14,866 nt of DNA from Zygnema cylindricum (lineage: Eukaryota; Streptophyta; Zygnematophyceae; Zygnematales; Zygnemataceae), in contig JBBHKE010002029.1 of assembly GCA_037447655.1 (NCBI GenBank), forward strand, positions 203,986-218,851, given 5' to 3'. Shown piece by piece: positions 1-8,019 of the stretch. Numbering within the stretch: the first letter of the stretch is position 1; every line of letters starts with the position of its first letter. Position numbers and translations under genes: made by a program. Under the pieces are notes generated by a model. The model was not told where the DNA came from. It ran no database searches and worked only from the letters and a program-made list of their open reading frames with translations.

Positions 1-191
<191 letters not shown>

Positions 192-209
192 CTATGATGA
201 GAAAAAGTA

Positions 210-430
210 CACCATTTGTTGTTATTAGAGTAAATAAACCTATGTCGGTGCCCCTGAATTCTTGTCCTAGAACCTAAAATAGTTTTAGTAATATCAACTG
301 TTGTTTTCTTAACGCTAATTATCTGAATGGTAAAGTATCAGCCATGTCATTTTGGAACCAAATTAGAATTGACAACACGAATATAAACCCCACACTAATA
401 ATTTCTCTACTCTAATAATGATTCACTGAG
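210..430. mobile_element. MITE A (TA-flanked, mariner-type ends)
   Basis: A 221-bp unit flanked by TA (208-209, 431-432). The termini are inverted: the left has TTATTAGAGTAAA after CACC, and the right in reverse complement has CATTATTAGAGTAGA. It is clearly homologous along its length to MITE B at 1788-2001; shared blocks include TGCCCCT...GAACC.AAAATAG and GTCATTT.GGAAC. No coding capacity. The exact outer ends are uncertain by a few bases because inverted similarity continues past the TA. Confidence 0.75.
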
Positions 431-499
431 TACTTTTGAGTGCCCGAAAAATGTTAAACACTAATCGCGATGGGAAGTGTACCACATACGAGGGAGAGG

Positions 500-637
500 C
501 ATTATAAGAGGGGAATGGGGAGGGAGGAAAGAGGAAGGACGGAAGAGACGACAGGAGGGAAGGGTGGAAGAGAGACAGAATGAGGGGAGAGGGAAGTAGG
601 AAAGGTAGAGGGGTGGGAGGGAGAGAGAGAATCTTTA
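500..637. repeat. G/A-rich simple-sequence tract
   Basis: Polypurine, degenerate GGGAGAGG/GGAAGG sequence, followed at 638-670 by a few degenerate AGGGTTT/GGGTTAGG units. The open frame on the minus strand is a translation of CT-rich sequence and was not called. Confidence 0.85.
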
Positions 638-1787
638 GGGTTTGGGGTTTGGGTTAGGAATAGGGTTAAGTTTCCACTTTTTGACATTATTTGTTAAAAA
701 CTGACGACACTGCTAAAACCAACATTAGTGAAAATCCAACAATTGCTTGATCAATTATTTCCTCTAATGAATAATAGGTGCAATTACTAAATGTATTATA
801 TTATATTATTATTAACTAGCAAAATGGTGTTCAGAGAAAATACCTGTGTTGATTTCAAACATCTTATGGCCTGACAAATTATTATTAGTAATCATTGTAA
901 CTATGTGATGGTAATACGGTGTCCCATAATCCACACTAATAATAGCGGGGACAATGATAGTCGCGTGTTGTGCATCTCCATGGCAGTTACTCAAAAAGAA
1001 ATAAACAAAAAGAATTTACACTTTTTACTTTTTGTAATATGTACCCAACAATCATCACAACTTGACTTCCACTGGTTTCCCATAGATAGACAGAGGCAAG
1101 AAACTTTTGACGTCCGTTTTACATTATCAAGGTTTTTAAACCCTTCTAAGGTGCTAACAATTGCGGTTCTTTGTCAAATGATTAGCAGAAATAATGTTGA
1201 GCAAAAAAGTCACTTTTTAGACGAGTTACAAGGCTGTGATTGTAAGTTCTCTCAAAAAAAAAAAAATCAAATCAAACTCACAAGGTAAAACATTGTTGAA
1301 TTTTGTGAAATGCAGTGTATTAGTGTAAATGAACTGATAATATAGTTGGGAAAACAGTGTAATAAAAACAATGTCTTATACGAACGCTTGTCGTTCGCAC
1401 ACCTTTTCTCTGCTAATTACTATGAGTCACACTATTTTAAATCTTACCCTCAAATTATCGGCACCAAAAAGTAGGCATGTTTCAAATTAATAACGTCGAA
1501 AGGTGTTGCCTATTCACATGTAATAAATAAGCATAGAGAAAGAATATAGATTTACTGTATTCAAGTTATGGCATGTAACCTTTCATAAAATCTTTAGGCC
1601 CATCGCCAAAGAGTATTCTGTTACGTGTTTTTTTGACCCAAAAAGCATAAATTAGTGATTATAACACTATTTAGTTTAGTGGCACACAATGAGCCACGCA
1701 GTAAAACATATTTTGTAATAAAGTATTAAGGGTAATAATTCACTAACTCTAACGGCAATGGGCGATGTAGTTTTTAAAGGAAAATTA

Positions 1788-2001
1788 CACCGTGTATCAT
1801 TATTAGCGTCAACAACACTACATCAATGCCCCTAAATTTTACCCCTCGAACCCAAAATAGTGTCAATGACACTAGCTTGTTTCTTAACACTTATTTTTTA
1901 AACCGTCCAGATTCAGCTACGTCATTTGGAACTGAATTAGAATCAATAAAACTAAAACAAACCCCATGCAATAATTACGTTACTCTAATAAAGATTCAGT
2001 G
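1788..2001. mobile_element. MITE B (TA-flanked, mariner-type ends)
   Basis: 214 bp, flanked by TA (1786-1787, 2002-2003). The left end is CACCGTGTATCATTATTAG; the right end in reverse complement is CACTGAATCTTTATTAGAG. It is a diverged second copy of MITE A. The 87-codon open frame overlapping it is chance. Confidence 0.8.
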
Positions 2002-2343
2002 TACCTCGCAAAGCTCGTTGAGAAGCCGCAACAAGTTCCTCATTTTTGTTGTCATTCTGAACGTCTTCCTGAATCATTTTCAAAAATGAACAATAAGTTC
2101 ACACCAAATTAATGCCTAAATCATTTATTGTTCCAAATTAAATCACTATTTCAAATTCATCCTCATTTTCATCGTTAAGTTAGATTTCTTCTTGAAGGAT
2201 GTTCATAATGTGAATCACAAGTTTACAATAAAACAACATCTAAATTAATTTCAAATTCTTAATCCAAAAACTGATTGACAGTGTAAATCTATTGACTACA
2301 TCAATGCACTTTCCATCCACAATGGAGTCACAATGTAACCAAC

Positions 2344-2670
2344 AATGTTTACATTAATTTCAGTCTCAAATATTAATCACCAATAAAAAATATTAATCAA
2401 TGTCTACAACAATTTGAATTGCAAAAGTAAAAAAAATGTCTGCATCAACTTCAATTTCAAACACTAATCAATTTCAATTTCAATTTCATAAATTATTCAT
2501 TGTCTTTTATCAGCTTCAATCTCAAAAAGTAATCACCAAATAGCTGACAATGTCTACATCAATTTCAGCCTCAACTTTTAATCTCTATACCGTCAACAAT
2601 GTCTAAAACAATTTCAATTCAAAACATTAATTGATTTCTACATCAATTTCAAATTCAAAATATAAACCGA
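2344..2670. repeat. Degenerate AT-rich minisatellite, period about 36-64 bp
   Basis: The consensus is about AATGTCTACATCAATTTCAA followed by TCTCAAA and an ATTAATCACCAAT-like spacer. Unit starts are at 2344, 2399, 2435, 2499, 2549, 2598 and 2634. More degenerate relatives extend left to about 2105. The plus strand is T/C/A-rich with little G. Confidence 0.7.
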
Positions 2671-2739
2671 TTCCTCCATCATTCAATATTCAATTCATTT
2701 CCACAGGTCAAAAATAGATATGCAAACAGGTAAAATCAG

Positions 2740-3360
2740 AGAGAAAGAGGTAAAGCAAATAGTGGGAAAAAATTGATGGAAAATGTCAGGGGAGGGAAGA
2801 GAGAGGGACGGGATCAAGTAGGAAACATAAAAATGAAGGGAGAGTGGAAGGAGGAAATATGAGGTATGGAGGAAGACGGATGAAGAGGGGGAAAGAGGGA
2901 TGCAAGAGAGAGAGAGAGAGAGGCAGGAGAGGAGAGAAGAGAGTATCAAGGAAGAGGAAAGTGGGAGGGAGGAGAAATATAGTGAGTGGGGGTGAGGAGA
3001 TAGGAGGAAAGATCAAATTTTGGGAAGAGGAGGTAGGAGTGGAGACGGAGAGAGGGAGAGGGAGAGAGGGAGAGGGAGGGATAGAGGTATAGGGAGAACG
3101 GAGGGAGAGAGAGAGAGGGGGACTCACATGTAACAACATCTCAATAGTGGAGTCATCCCATCCCTCCGGAGGTAGACGACGTTGGGCCAGTAATGATTTT
3201 ACCTGGGGGAAGAGGCAGGGAGAGGGAGAGGGAGATGGAGAGGAAAGTGGGGTAGTGCAACGCGAGGAGGGAGAGTTGGAAAAATCGGTAGAGAGAATTA
3301 GAGAAACGGTGAAGAGAGAAGGGGAGTATGAGAGGTAGAGACTAAGAGAGGGAAAGTGAT
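2740..3360. repeat. Polypurine (GA-rich) tract enclosing SepSecS exon 2
   Basis: (GAGAGG)n-like DNA on the plus strand is interrupted only by 3122-3204, which is exon 2 and its splice sites. The long serine/proline/leucine open frames on the minus strand across this block are translations of CT-rich repeat, apart from the 25 codons of exon 2. Confidence 0.9.
3128..3202 (-). CDS. SEPSECS: SepSecS exon 2
   Basis: This exon of 75 nt (25 codons, phase 0 at both ends) encodes VKSLLAQRRLPPEGWDDS followed by TIEMLLH. The family signature here is a basic/leucine-rich helix followed by (E/N)GWD(E/D)ST(I/L)E and a helix ending in LH. In the human enzyme it directly follows the segment encoded by exon 1, with matching spacing. 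The acceptor is a C/T run ending CCCCCAG (AG at 3203-3204 on the plus strand). The donor is a perfect GTGAGT (3122-3127). The exon is the only non-polypurine island in a roughly 600-bp GA-rich (CT-rich on the transcript) tract. The next expected block (the MDSNNF region) is not found in the remaining 3.1 kb, so exon 3 should lie beyond the left edge. The exon starts GTAAAA right after AG, so the junction also resembles a donor site. Confidence 0.85.
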
Positions 3361-3664
3361 TAGAGAGAGCGATTATCACAAAACCAATGGGGCAATGTAC
3401 TCTTACAACAATGATTTTTTACTGAATTCTATGCACAATGTGTGGTCTTCTTTTGTTGTTTCATGAAAAATTGGTTTGTTGAAAAGAATTTGTTGGATAT
3501 AAGAAAATTTGATCCCATTGGTTGTCATTTTAGTGAATGCCGTCCATCATGTCACGTCACGTCACGTTAGAAACCATGGAGTGATGTATATTGGTCTGAC
3601 ATATTGTGATGTTTGATGAACGAAAACTGACACCATTTAATTAGATGTAATGCCTTGCGATGGT

Positions 3665-4565
3665 TGTATGGTAGAATGATACAACATCATGTGATGTAAT
3701 GCAAAAGTATATTAATTATTAAGTCTCTTGTGCGACACAATTCGACAACATTTGACATGAGATGACAAATTGTGACAACATAATGTAACATAATGCAACA
3801 TAATTTGACATAATATAACACAATGTGACACATTGTGGCAACATAATGAGACACGCATGAATAAGATTTGACATAATTTAAAGAAATTTGTCATGTCATT
3901 TGATATTGTGCGTTAGAATGATTCAACATCATGCGATGGAATCCAAAACTATCTCAAAATGTTTAGTGTCAGAAAATGCGATGAAATTTGACATGAGATG
4001 ACAAATTGTGACAACAAATGTGACATAACGTACCGAAATGTGCAAAAAATGACAACATGTAGAAAACATAATTGGGCATATTTTAATCTGTGATGAATGA
4101 GATTCGACATAATTTAATATAATGTGATGTCACGTGATGCTGTGTGACTGAATGATTCAACATCATGTGATGTCATGCAAAAATAGGCAAAGTGTCCAGT
4201 GTGACACAATGTGACAAAGTTTGACACGAGATGAAAAATGTAAACAAAATATGACAGAATATGACATAAATGTATAATGTGACGTATTGAAATGAGTGAC
4301 CAAAGAAATTTGAAATAGATTAATAAAATGTGATGTCATGCGATATTGTGTGATAGAATGATTCGACATCATGTGATCTGAAGCAAAAGTACACAAAGTG
4401 CCTAGTGTGACACAATATGATAAAATATGACACAATATGACACAATATGACACAATATGACAAGATGTGATAAAATTTGACATAATGTGACACAATTGAT
4501 GAAATACGAGTGCTACAATGTGACATAATGTGACATCAGCTGATGGTTGCTGTGACGTGATGTAA
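3665..4565. repeat. Satellite-like array: decamer (CACAATATGA) inside 206-242-bp higher-order units
   Basis: Four higher-order units share a landmark block (AGAATGAT.CAACATCATG.GATG, then GCAAAA) starting at 3673, 3915, about 4149 and 4355. Between landmarks the sequence is variants of ATGACATAA/TGTGACACAA. At 4411-4500 nine consecutive 10-bp units are perfectly in phase, four of them exactly CACAATATGA. The minus-strand frames rich in Cys/His/Ile/Ser are read-through of this repeat. Confidence 0.9.
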
Positions 4566-4687
4566 TCTCGTGTGATGTCACAATTGGGACATGCACTTTA
4601 AATTTACATATTATTATATTTTTTTATTGACTAAATTGATCTTCCAAGGGTCAATTTTAAATATAACTGGAACTTTGATGCAAACAT

Positions 4688-4775
4688 TAGGGTTAAGATA
4701 AGACTACGGTTGGGCAGGTTCAGAATTAGGGTTAGGGTTGAGATTAGGGTTAGGAATAGGGTTCAGCTTAACGTT
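4688..4775. repeat. Degenerate interstitial telomere-like repeats
   Basis: Several TTAGGG units, some in tandem (TTAGGGTTAGGG), are mixed with GGGTTGAGA and GGTTAGGAATAGGGTT. The same GGTTAGGAATAGGGTT string occurs near 650-665. The unit looks like TTAGGG rather than the usual land-plant TTTAGGG, but the block is too short and degenerate to be diagnostic. Confidence 0.5.
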
Positions 4776-4864
4776 AGGGATAAGTGAGATTTCCAGTTTC
4801 CCTAAGGTTTGAATTTCTCCGGATACTAGAAAAATTAACAAAATTTCATGTTTCTGACGAATAA

Positions 4865-4870
<6 letters not shown>

Positions 4871-4928
<58 letters not shown>
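4871..4928. repeat. Homopolymer of 58 A (58 T on the SepSecS transcript strand)
   Basis: Uninterrupted A run as printed, followed by GAGAGA and a run of G. It ends 22 bp from exon 1, inside intron 1. It could be a retroposed poly(A) tail or an expanded microsatellite; its length may be assembly-dependent. Confidence 0.9.
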
Positions 4929-4931
<3 letters not shown>

Positions 4932-4950
4932 AGAGGGGGGGGGGAAGGAC

Positions 4951-5043
4951 CATATTATAGCGCTGGTTAAGCGCCTGGGCTCCTTGCCGTACATATGTGG
5001 CAGAAACCAGCCCCTCCGCTAACGACAAATTGGCGCTGTCCAT
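4951..5043 (-). CDS. SEPSECS: SepSecS exon 1 (N-terminus of O-phosphoseryl-tRNA(Sec):Sec-tRNA synthase)
   Basis: SepSecS is a PLP-dependent cytosolic enzyme that converts O-phosphoseryl-tRNA(Sec) to selenocysteinyl-tRNA(Sec) using selenophosphate. This exon encodes 31 residues. The block LVSATYVRQGAQA matches the family N-terminus (LVSPAYVRQG in the human enzyme) at the same distance from Met1, which supports the ATG at 5041-5043. An in-frame TAG lies just upstream at 5053-5055. The start context is favourable (G at -3, G at +4). The exon ends after Met31 at a GT donor (4949-4950) in phase 0, and exon 2 then continues the family alignment without a gap. The donor GTCCTT is weak beyond GT and runs straight into a C-rich then T-rich tract. 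Only the first 56 residues of a protein of about 500 residues lie in the window, so integrity of the gene cannot be judged. Identification rests on remembered family sequence. Confidence 0.82.
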
Positions 5044-5159
5044 TTCCCGCACCTATACCGAACCTGAACGCACTTCAACCGAATTTGAACCGAATTTGAA
5101 TCGAATTTGAATCGAAACTGAACCGAACCGAAGCGAAAAGAGAAGCGACGACGAAGGTA
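5044..5159 (-). promoter_or_regulatory. Presumptive SepSecS 5' leader/core promoter region
   Basis: These 116 bp lie between the SepSecS start codon and the nearest upstream transposon (5160-5349). They contain the 11-bp tandem repeat at 5077-5131, which reads as a TTCGGTTCAAA series on the transcript strand. No clear TATA box is seen. The transcription start cannot be placed from sequence, and the promoter may extend into the transposon. Confidence 0.35.
5077..5131. repeat. 11-bp tandem repeat (AACCGAATTTG, about 5 units)
   Basis: Units start at 5077, 5088, 5099, 5110 and 5121. The first two are identical; the next have AATCGAATTTG and AATCGAAACTG; the fifth is degenerate (AACCGAACCGA). The array begins 34 bp upstream of the SepSecS ATG. 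Confidence 0.85.
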
Positions 5160-5349
5160 CAGTTCCACCGTGTAGCGTTATTCGTGTCTATGTTTTTTCG
5201 CCACTTTCATTGACTTTTCTCCGTGCACACATGTCCGATTGTAATTTGGATATCCGAGACCGCTGAATGCAGATCCTACCATCATAACCGTCGGATTAAT
5301 ATTCTAAAATGTCTGCAAGAAAACATTGATGCTAAAAGCGATTCACGTG
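5160..5349. mobile_element. MITE D (190 bp, TA-flanked)
   Basis: Flanked by TA at 5158-5159 and 5350-5351. The left arm includes CACCGTGTAGCGTTATTCGTG; the right arm in reverse complement reads CACGTGAATCGCTTTTAG. The internal block TTTTCTCCGTGCACACATGT, then CCGATTGT and AGACCGC, is shared with the element at 12097-12516, so both belong to one family. It lies directly upstream of the SepSecS leader. Confidence 0.65.
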
Positions 5350-5619
5350 TACTTTGGTAGAGTGTGCGAAAGTTCTAAAATGGAAAAGAGTTGAAAAGTA
5401 ATAGTTTTATCCTCATCGAGAAAAAGAGCATCGGACGGTCGAGATTCAACCTCAAACAGGGAGACGGATAACAATACTACACCGCGAATCGTAATTAGAG
5501 TAAAGAAAAAATTAGAGTAAAAAAACAAACAAAAAACAATTAGAGTTATGAAAGCTAATTTGTGTGACAGAACTTTTTCACAGAGGAAGTTTACTCTAAT
5601 TTATTTAAGTACTCTATAT

Positions 5620-5894
5620 CATAGTTCAAAAGTAGCGTTTTTATGGTAGGCCTTTGGTCGGCGCCTTTATCGTAAGTTGTGTTATGGGCTTTTCATGTGA
5701 TCCTCTTAGATTGCTACTTAGATCAGCGACCGTCCGATCGTCCGAATCTGACAGTGTAAAAATAAATTTTTGGTCCGAATGTTTTAATTGGTCCGAATAG
5801 GTCCGAATACAATATGGGTCTTAAAGTCATATTGTATGTTTTGCGTACAATAGGCATATTGTATGGGCCTACTTTCACCTACTTTTGAACTATG
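5620..5894. mobile_element. Short hAT-type MITE (275 bp) with 8-bp target duplication
   Basis: Perfect 16-bp inverted termini CATAGTTCAAAAGTAG (5620-5635, 5879-5894) are flanked by an exact 8-bp direct repeat CTCTATAT (5612-5619, 5895-5902). An 8-bp duplication and a CA-starting terminus are typical of hAT elements. The interior has three GGTCCGAAT and three ATATTGTATG motifs and no coding frame. Confidence 0.92.
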
Positions 5895-5916
5895 CTCTAT
5901 ATTAGGTTATGTCGGC

Positions 5917-6810
5917 TAGTGTTGTGTATCGGTAAGGATTTGCTGATAACCGATATGGGCTTTTTTTCGGGTATCCGATAATCGATATATTGGTACGATA
6001 TATCGACATCGGTCTTATCCCCGATAAATAGCCGATAATATCGGGTACTTATCGGCGATAATGCCGATAACGATAACTATCGGCGATAACTGTACGGACC
6101 GTACAGATAAATGTACGCTTGTACACTCAACTGTACGTCTTATTCCCCGGACGTGTACAAGCACAGAAAGTACAGTAGCCGCCATGAGATCTGTACGGTT
6201 TTGATACGGATCCTGTAAAAATGATGTACCTTTCACATCCGACGCCATGGCTTTGTCCCTTTATTCCTTGAGATCCACTGGGGACCTGCCACGTGTCAAT
6301 CTGTCGGCTTTTTTGGCAAAAGCTGCCAAAAGAGCCATTCCACGATGCCGGCGCTCACGCTGGCCCGTCCGCTCGTGTTTTCTCATTCCAAGTCGTCCGT
6401 TCGATTCCGGCGGCGCGCAGAATGTTGTTTTGCGTCCGCTGTACTTTTGTGTCCACCGTCCTTTTCCAGTTCCATGTTCACCAGTTTTTTAGTAAAATTC
6501 CGTGCGTCGCCGTAAAACTTTTGTTCAGTTAGCCAGCCAACGTTTATGTGCTGCGCTGTCCGTAATAAATTGCAGTTAAACGGTAACGCAACAGGTTTTT
6601 ATACGTGGCATGCCACGCTATATAAAGTCAATAAAATAATACAGTATGTTATAAAGTACTATTGTATGCATACTATATATTTTTTAAGTTATCGCCGATA
6701 TGGAATTTGTTGGTCCCAGACCGATATATCGGAACCTCTGACCGTTCGATAACCGATAACTATCGGTATCGGTGTTATCGCGATAAGTTTTTTACCGATA
6801 CACAACACTA
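5917..6810. mobile_element. hAT-type non-autonomous element (894 bp) with 8-bp target duplication
   Basis: Perfect 19-bp inverted termini TAGTGTTGTGTATCGGTAA (5917-5935, 6792-6810) are flanked by an exact 8-bp duplication ATGTCGGC (5909-5916, 6811-6818). Both subterminal regions (about 5940-6090 and 6690-6785) are packed with TATCGG/CGATAA motifs in both orientations, the expected layout for transposase-binding sites. The core (about 6090-6600) is GC-richer and has a perfect palindrome at 6091-6105 and a hairpin at 6311-6331. Short frames of 79-81 codons in the core match nothing I recognise. No transposase or BED zinc finger is seen. Confidence 0.93.
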
Positions 6811-7313
6811 ATGTCGGCAATAATTAGCCGCGTTGTAATTATGAACACTAAATTACGCATACGTACAAAATTTGTCAGTCCGTATAGTTTTGAAGTCATT
6901 ATGACGTTAGTACTATTTGTCGCACTGAATGTCAGTTAATGTTCACACTAACGACGATGCTGTCGACGGACGAGAGTTATGCGAACGTCTTTTTTTTCGA
7001 TGTGATTGATTTTTTTGTTTAGTGCGATTTCACGTGCGAGCGCGATTCTAATAAATCATTAAATGTACCTTTTTACATATAAAAGAACAGTTTTGTACGG
7101 TCGGAAATCGTCCGTACTCCACACTATCTAAAACAAACCTAAATTATATTTTTTTACGCTAATTAAACCTTACCTTAAATATTATAATGAAAAATTTAGA
7201 ATTATTTACTCTATTTAAGGGGATAGAGTCGAAATTTAGGGCGACCGAATAAGCGTTATTCACTCTAATTACGATTCGCGGTGTAGTATACTTGTTTCTG
7301 TACTTTCAAAGAA

Positions 7314-7361
7314 AATCTTTTATTTCCAAAAGCGCGATGATAATACCATCGAAGTACAAAA
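7314..7361 (-). repeat. Conserved 3'-end-like block with hairpin, copy 1
   Basis: Read on the minus strand it gives TTTTGTACTTC, then a hairpin with stem GATGG/TCATC and a five-base loop (7336-7350), then GCGC...GGAAATAAAAG, which contains an AATAAA polyadenylation-like signal. The same layout recurs at 12581-12626 with a conserved stem. It may be the 3' terminus of a retroposon family; no coding part is recognised. Confidence 0.5.
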
Positions 7362-7647
7362 CATGATTGTCACTAAAAATAATTCATCACCAACAAAGGT
7401 AAAAAACCAAAATCCTAAAGGACTAAAATCACAACAATAGTGCTTTAAATGCCTAAAAGAAAAGAAATAGAGCAAGTACAACAAACTAAACTATTGAAAC
7501 ACTACTCTCATGCTGCAACACGTCGCCACATTTTAATTGCATTTAAATCGCATGTAAACGACCCTTTAAGACCAACGCCACCCTAACTTGTATTTTGGTA
7601 TGTTTCGGTGGTGACAAGGCCATACAAATTTTCGTTGACGCCGTGAA

Positions 7648-7810
7648 ACCCGCGGATTAATTAGATTTTGTACGCGAAGTCGTCAGGCGCCATGGAACCC
7701 GCAAACATATTGAATTCCGTACGCCTATGCATTAGGCGCCGGAATTTCCGCGAACCAAGTTAAGTTGCCGGCAGGGGTTTCCGCGAACCAATTTGAGTTG
7801 CCGTCGTTAC
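7648..7810. repeat. Short tandem repeats: two 49-bp units, then two 33-bp units
   Basis: ACCCGC...GTACGC...GGCGCC recurs with 49-bp spacing (7648-7691, 7697-7740). TTTCCGCGAACCA...AGTTGCCG recurs with 33-bp spacing (7745, 7778). The rest of 7362-8019 is GC-richer than its surroundings; no gene was recognised on either strand. Confidence 0.6.
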
Positions 7811-8019
7811 TAATTGCGAACCGAAACGTCAATTTGAAAGTATGCCAGGACGAACGCGCATCTACGGCCACAAATGATGCAAGCGAACGGATGATTCATT
7901 CATACTGCACACGGCGACGCGATTGTTCCATTTTAAGTCGTGGACCCTTAGAGGTCTCACGAATTCACACGTAGCGTAGGAAAGGTATTTATCCTTAGGC
8001 TGTAAATTTTGTAACGCAA

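Larger units (their letters stand above)
3203..4950 (-). other. SepSecS intron 1 (1748 bp), repeat-filled
   Basis: The bounds come from the exon 1 donor and exon 2 acceptor. In transcript order it holds a C-rich run, CTCTCTC, 58 T, degenerate telomere-like repeats, an AT-rich stretch, the TGACACAATA decamer/higher-order array, about 280 bp without obvious structure, and a polypyrimidine block running into the acceptor. No competing gene was recognised inside it. Confidence 0.75.
5477..7286. mobile_element. Element C: 1.8-kb TIR element with nested hAT insertions
   Basis: It has perfect 25-bp inverted termini (5477-5501 and 7262-7286) beginning CTACACCGCGAATCG and TA at both outer edges (5475-5476, 7287-7288). 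The ends resemble those of the MITEs here (CACCGTGAATC). Subterminal TTAGAGTAA-like motifs recur in both arms. Removing the two nested hAT elements and their duplications leaves about 0.6 kb with no transposase, so it is non-autonomous. It could instead be two separate short elements each showing one end, but the perfect inverted match and matching TA flanks favour one. Confidence 0.65.

Noticed and set aside
905-1288. 127-codon plus-strand open frame
   Set aside because: No recognisable domain, low-complexity lysine-rich end, and lies antisense in a large intron; could be chance.
2695-3379. Long Ser/Pro/Leu-rich minus-strand frames (84 and 197 codons)
   Set aside because: Read-through of CT-repeat DNA; only 3128-3202 inside the longer one shows family similarity and splice sites, and that is called as an exon.
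4163-4526. Minus-strand frames of 68-110 codons rich in Cys, His, Ile and Ser
   Set aside because: They are translations of the decamer repeat and have no independent support.
4949-5030. tRNA-like D-arm and possible Pol III A/B boxes (TAGCGCTGGTTAAGCGC) suggesting a tRNA-derived SINE
   Set aside because: The same bases on the minus strand encode the SepSecS N-terminus at the right spacing, the B-box match is poor, and no SINE tail fits.
6247-6532. Overlapping 79-81-codon frames in the hAT core
   Set aside because: No similarity to hAT transposase or any family I recognise; kept only as a note on the element.
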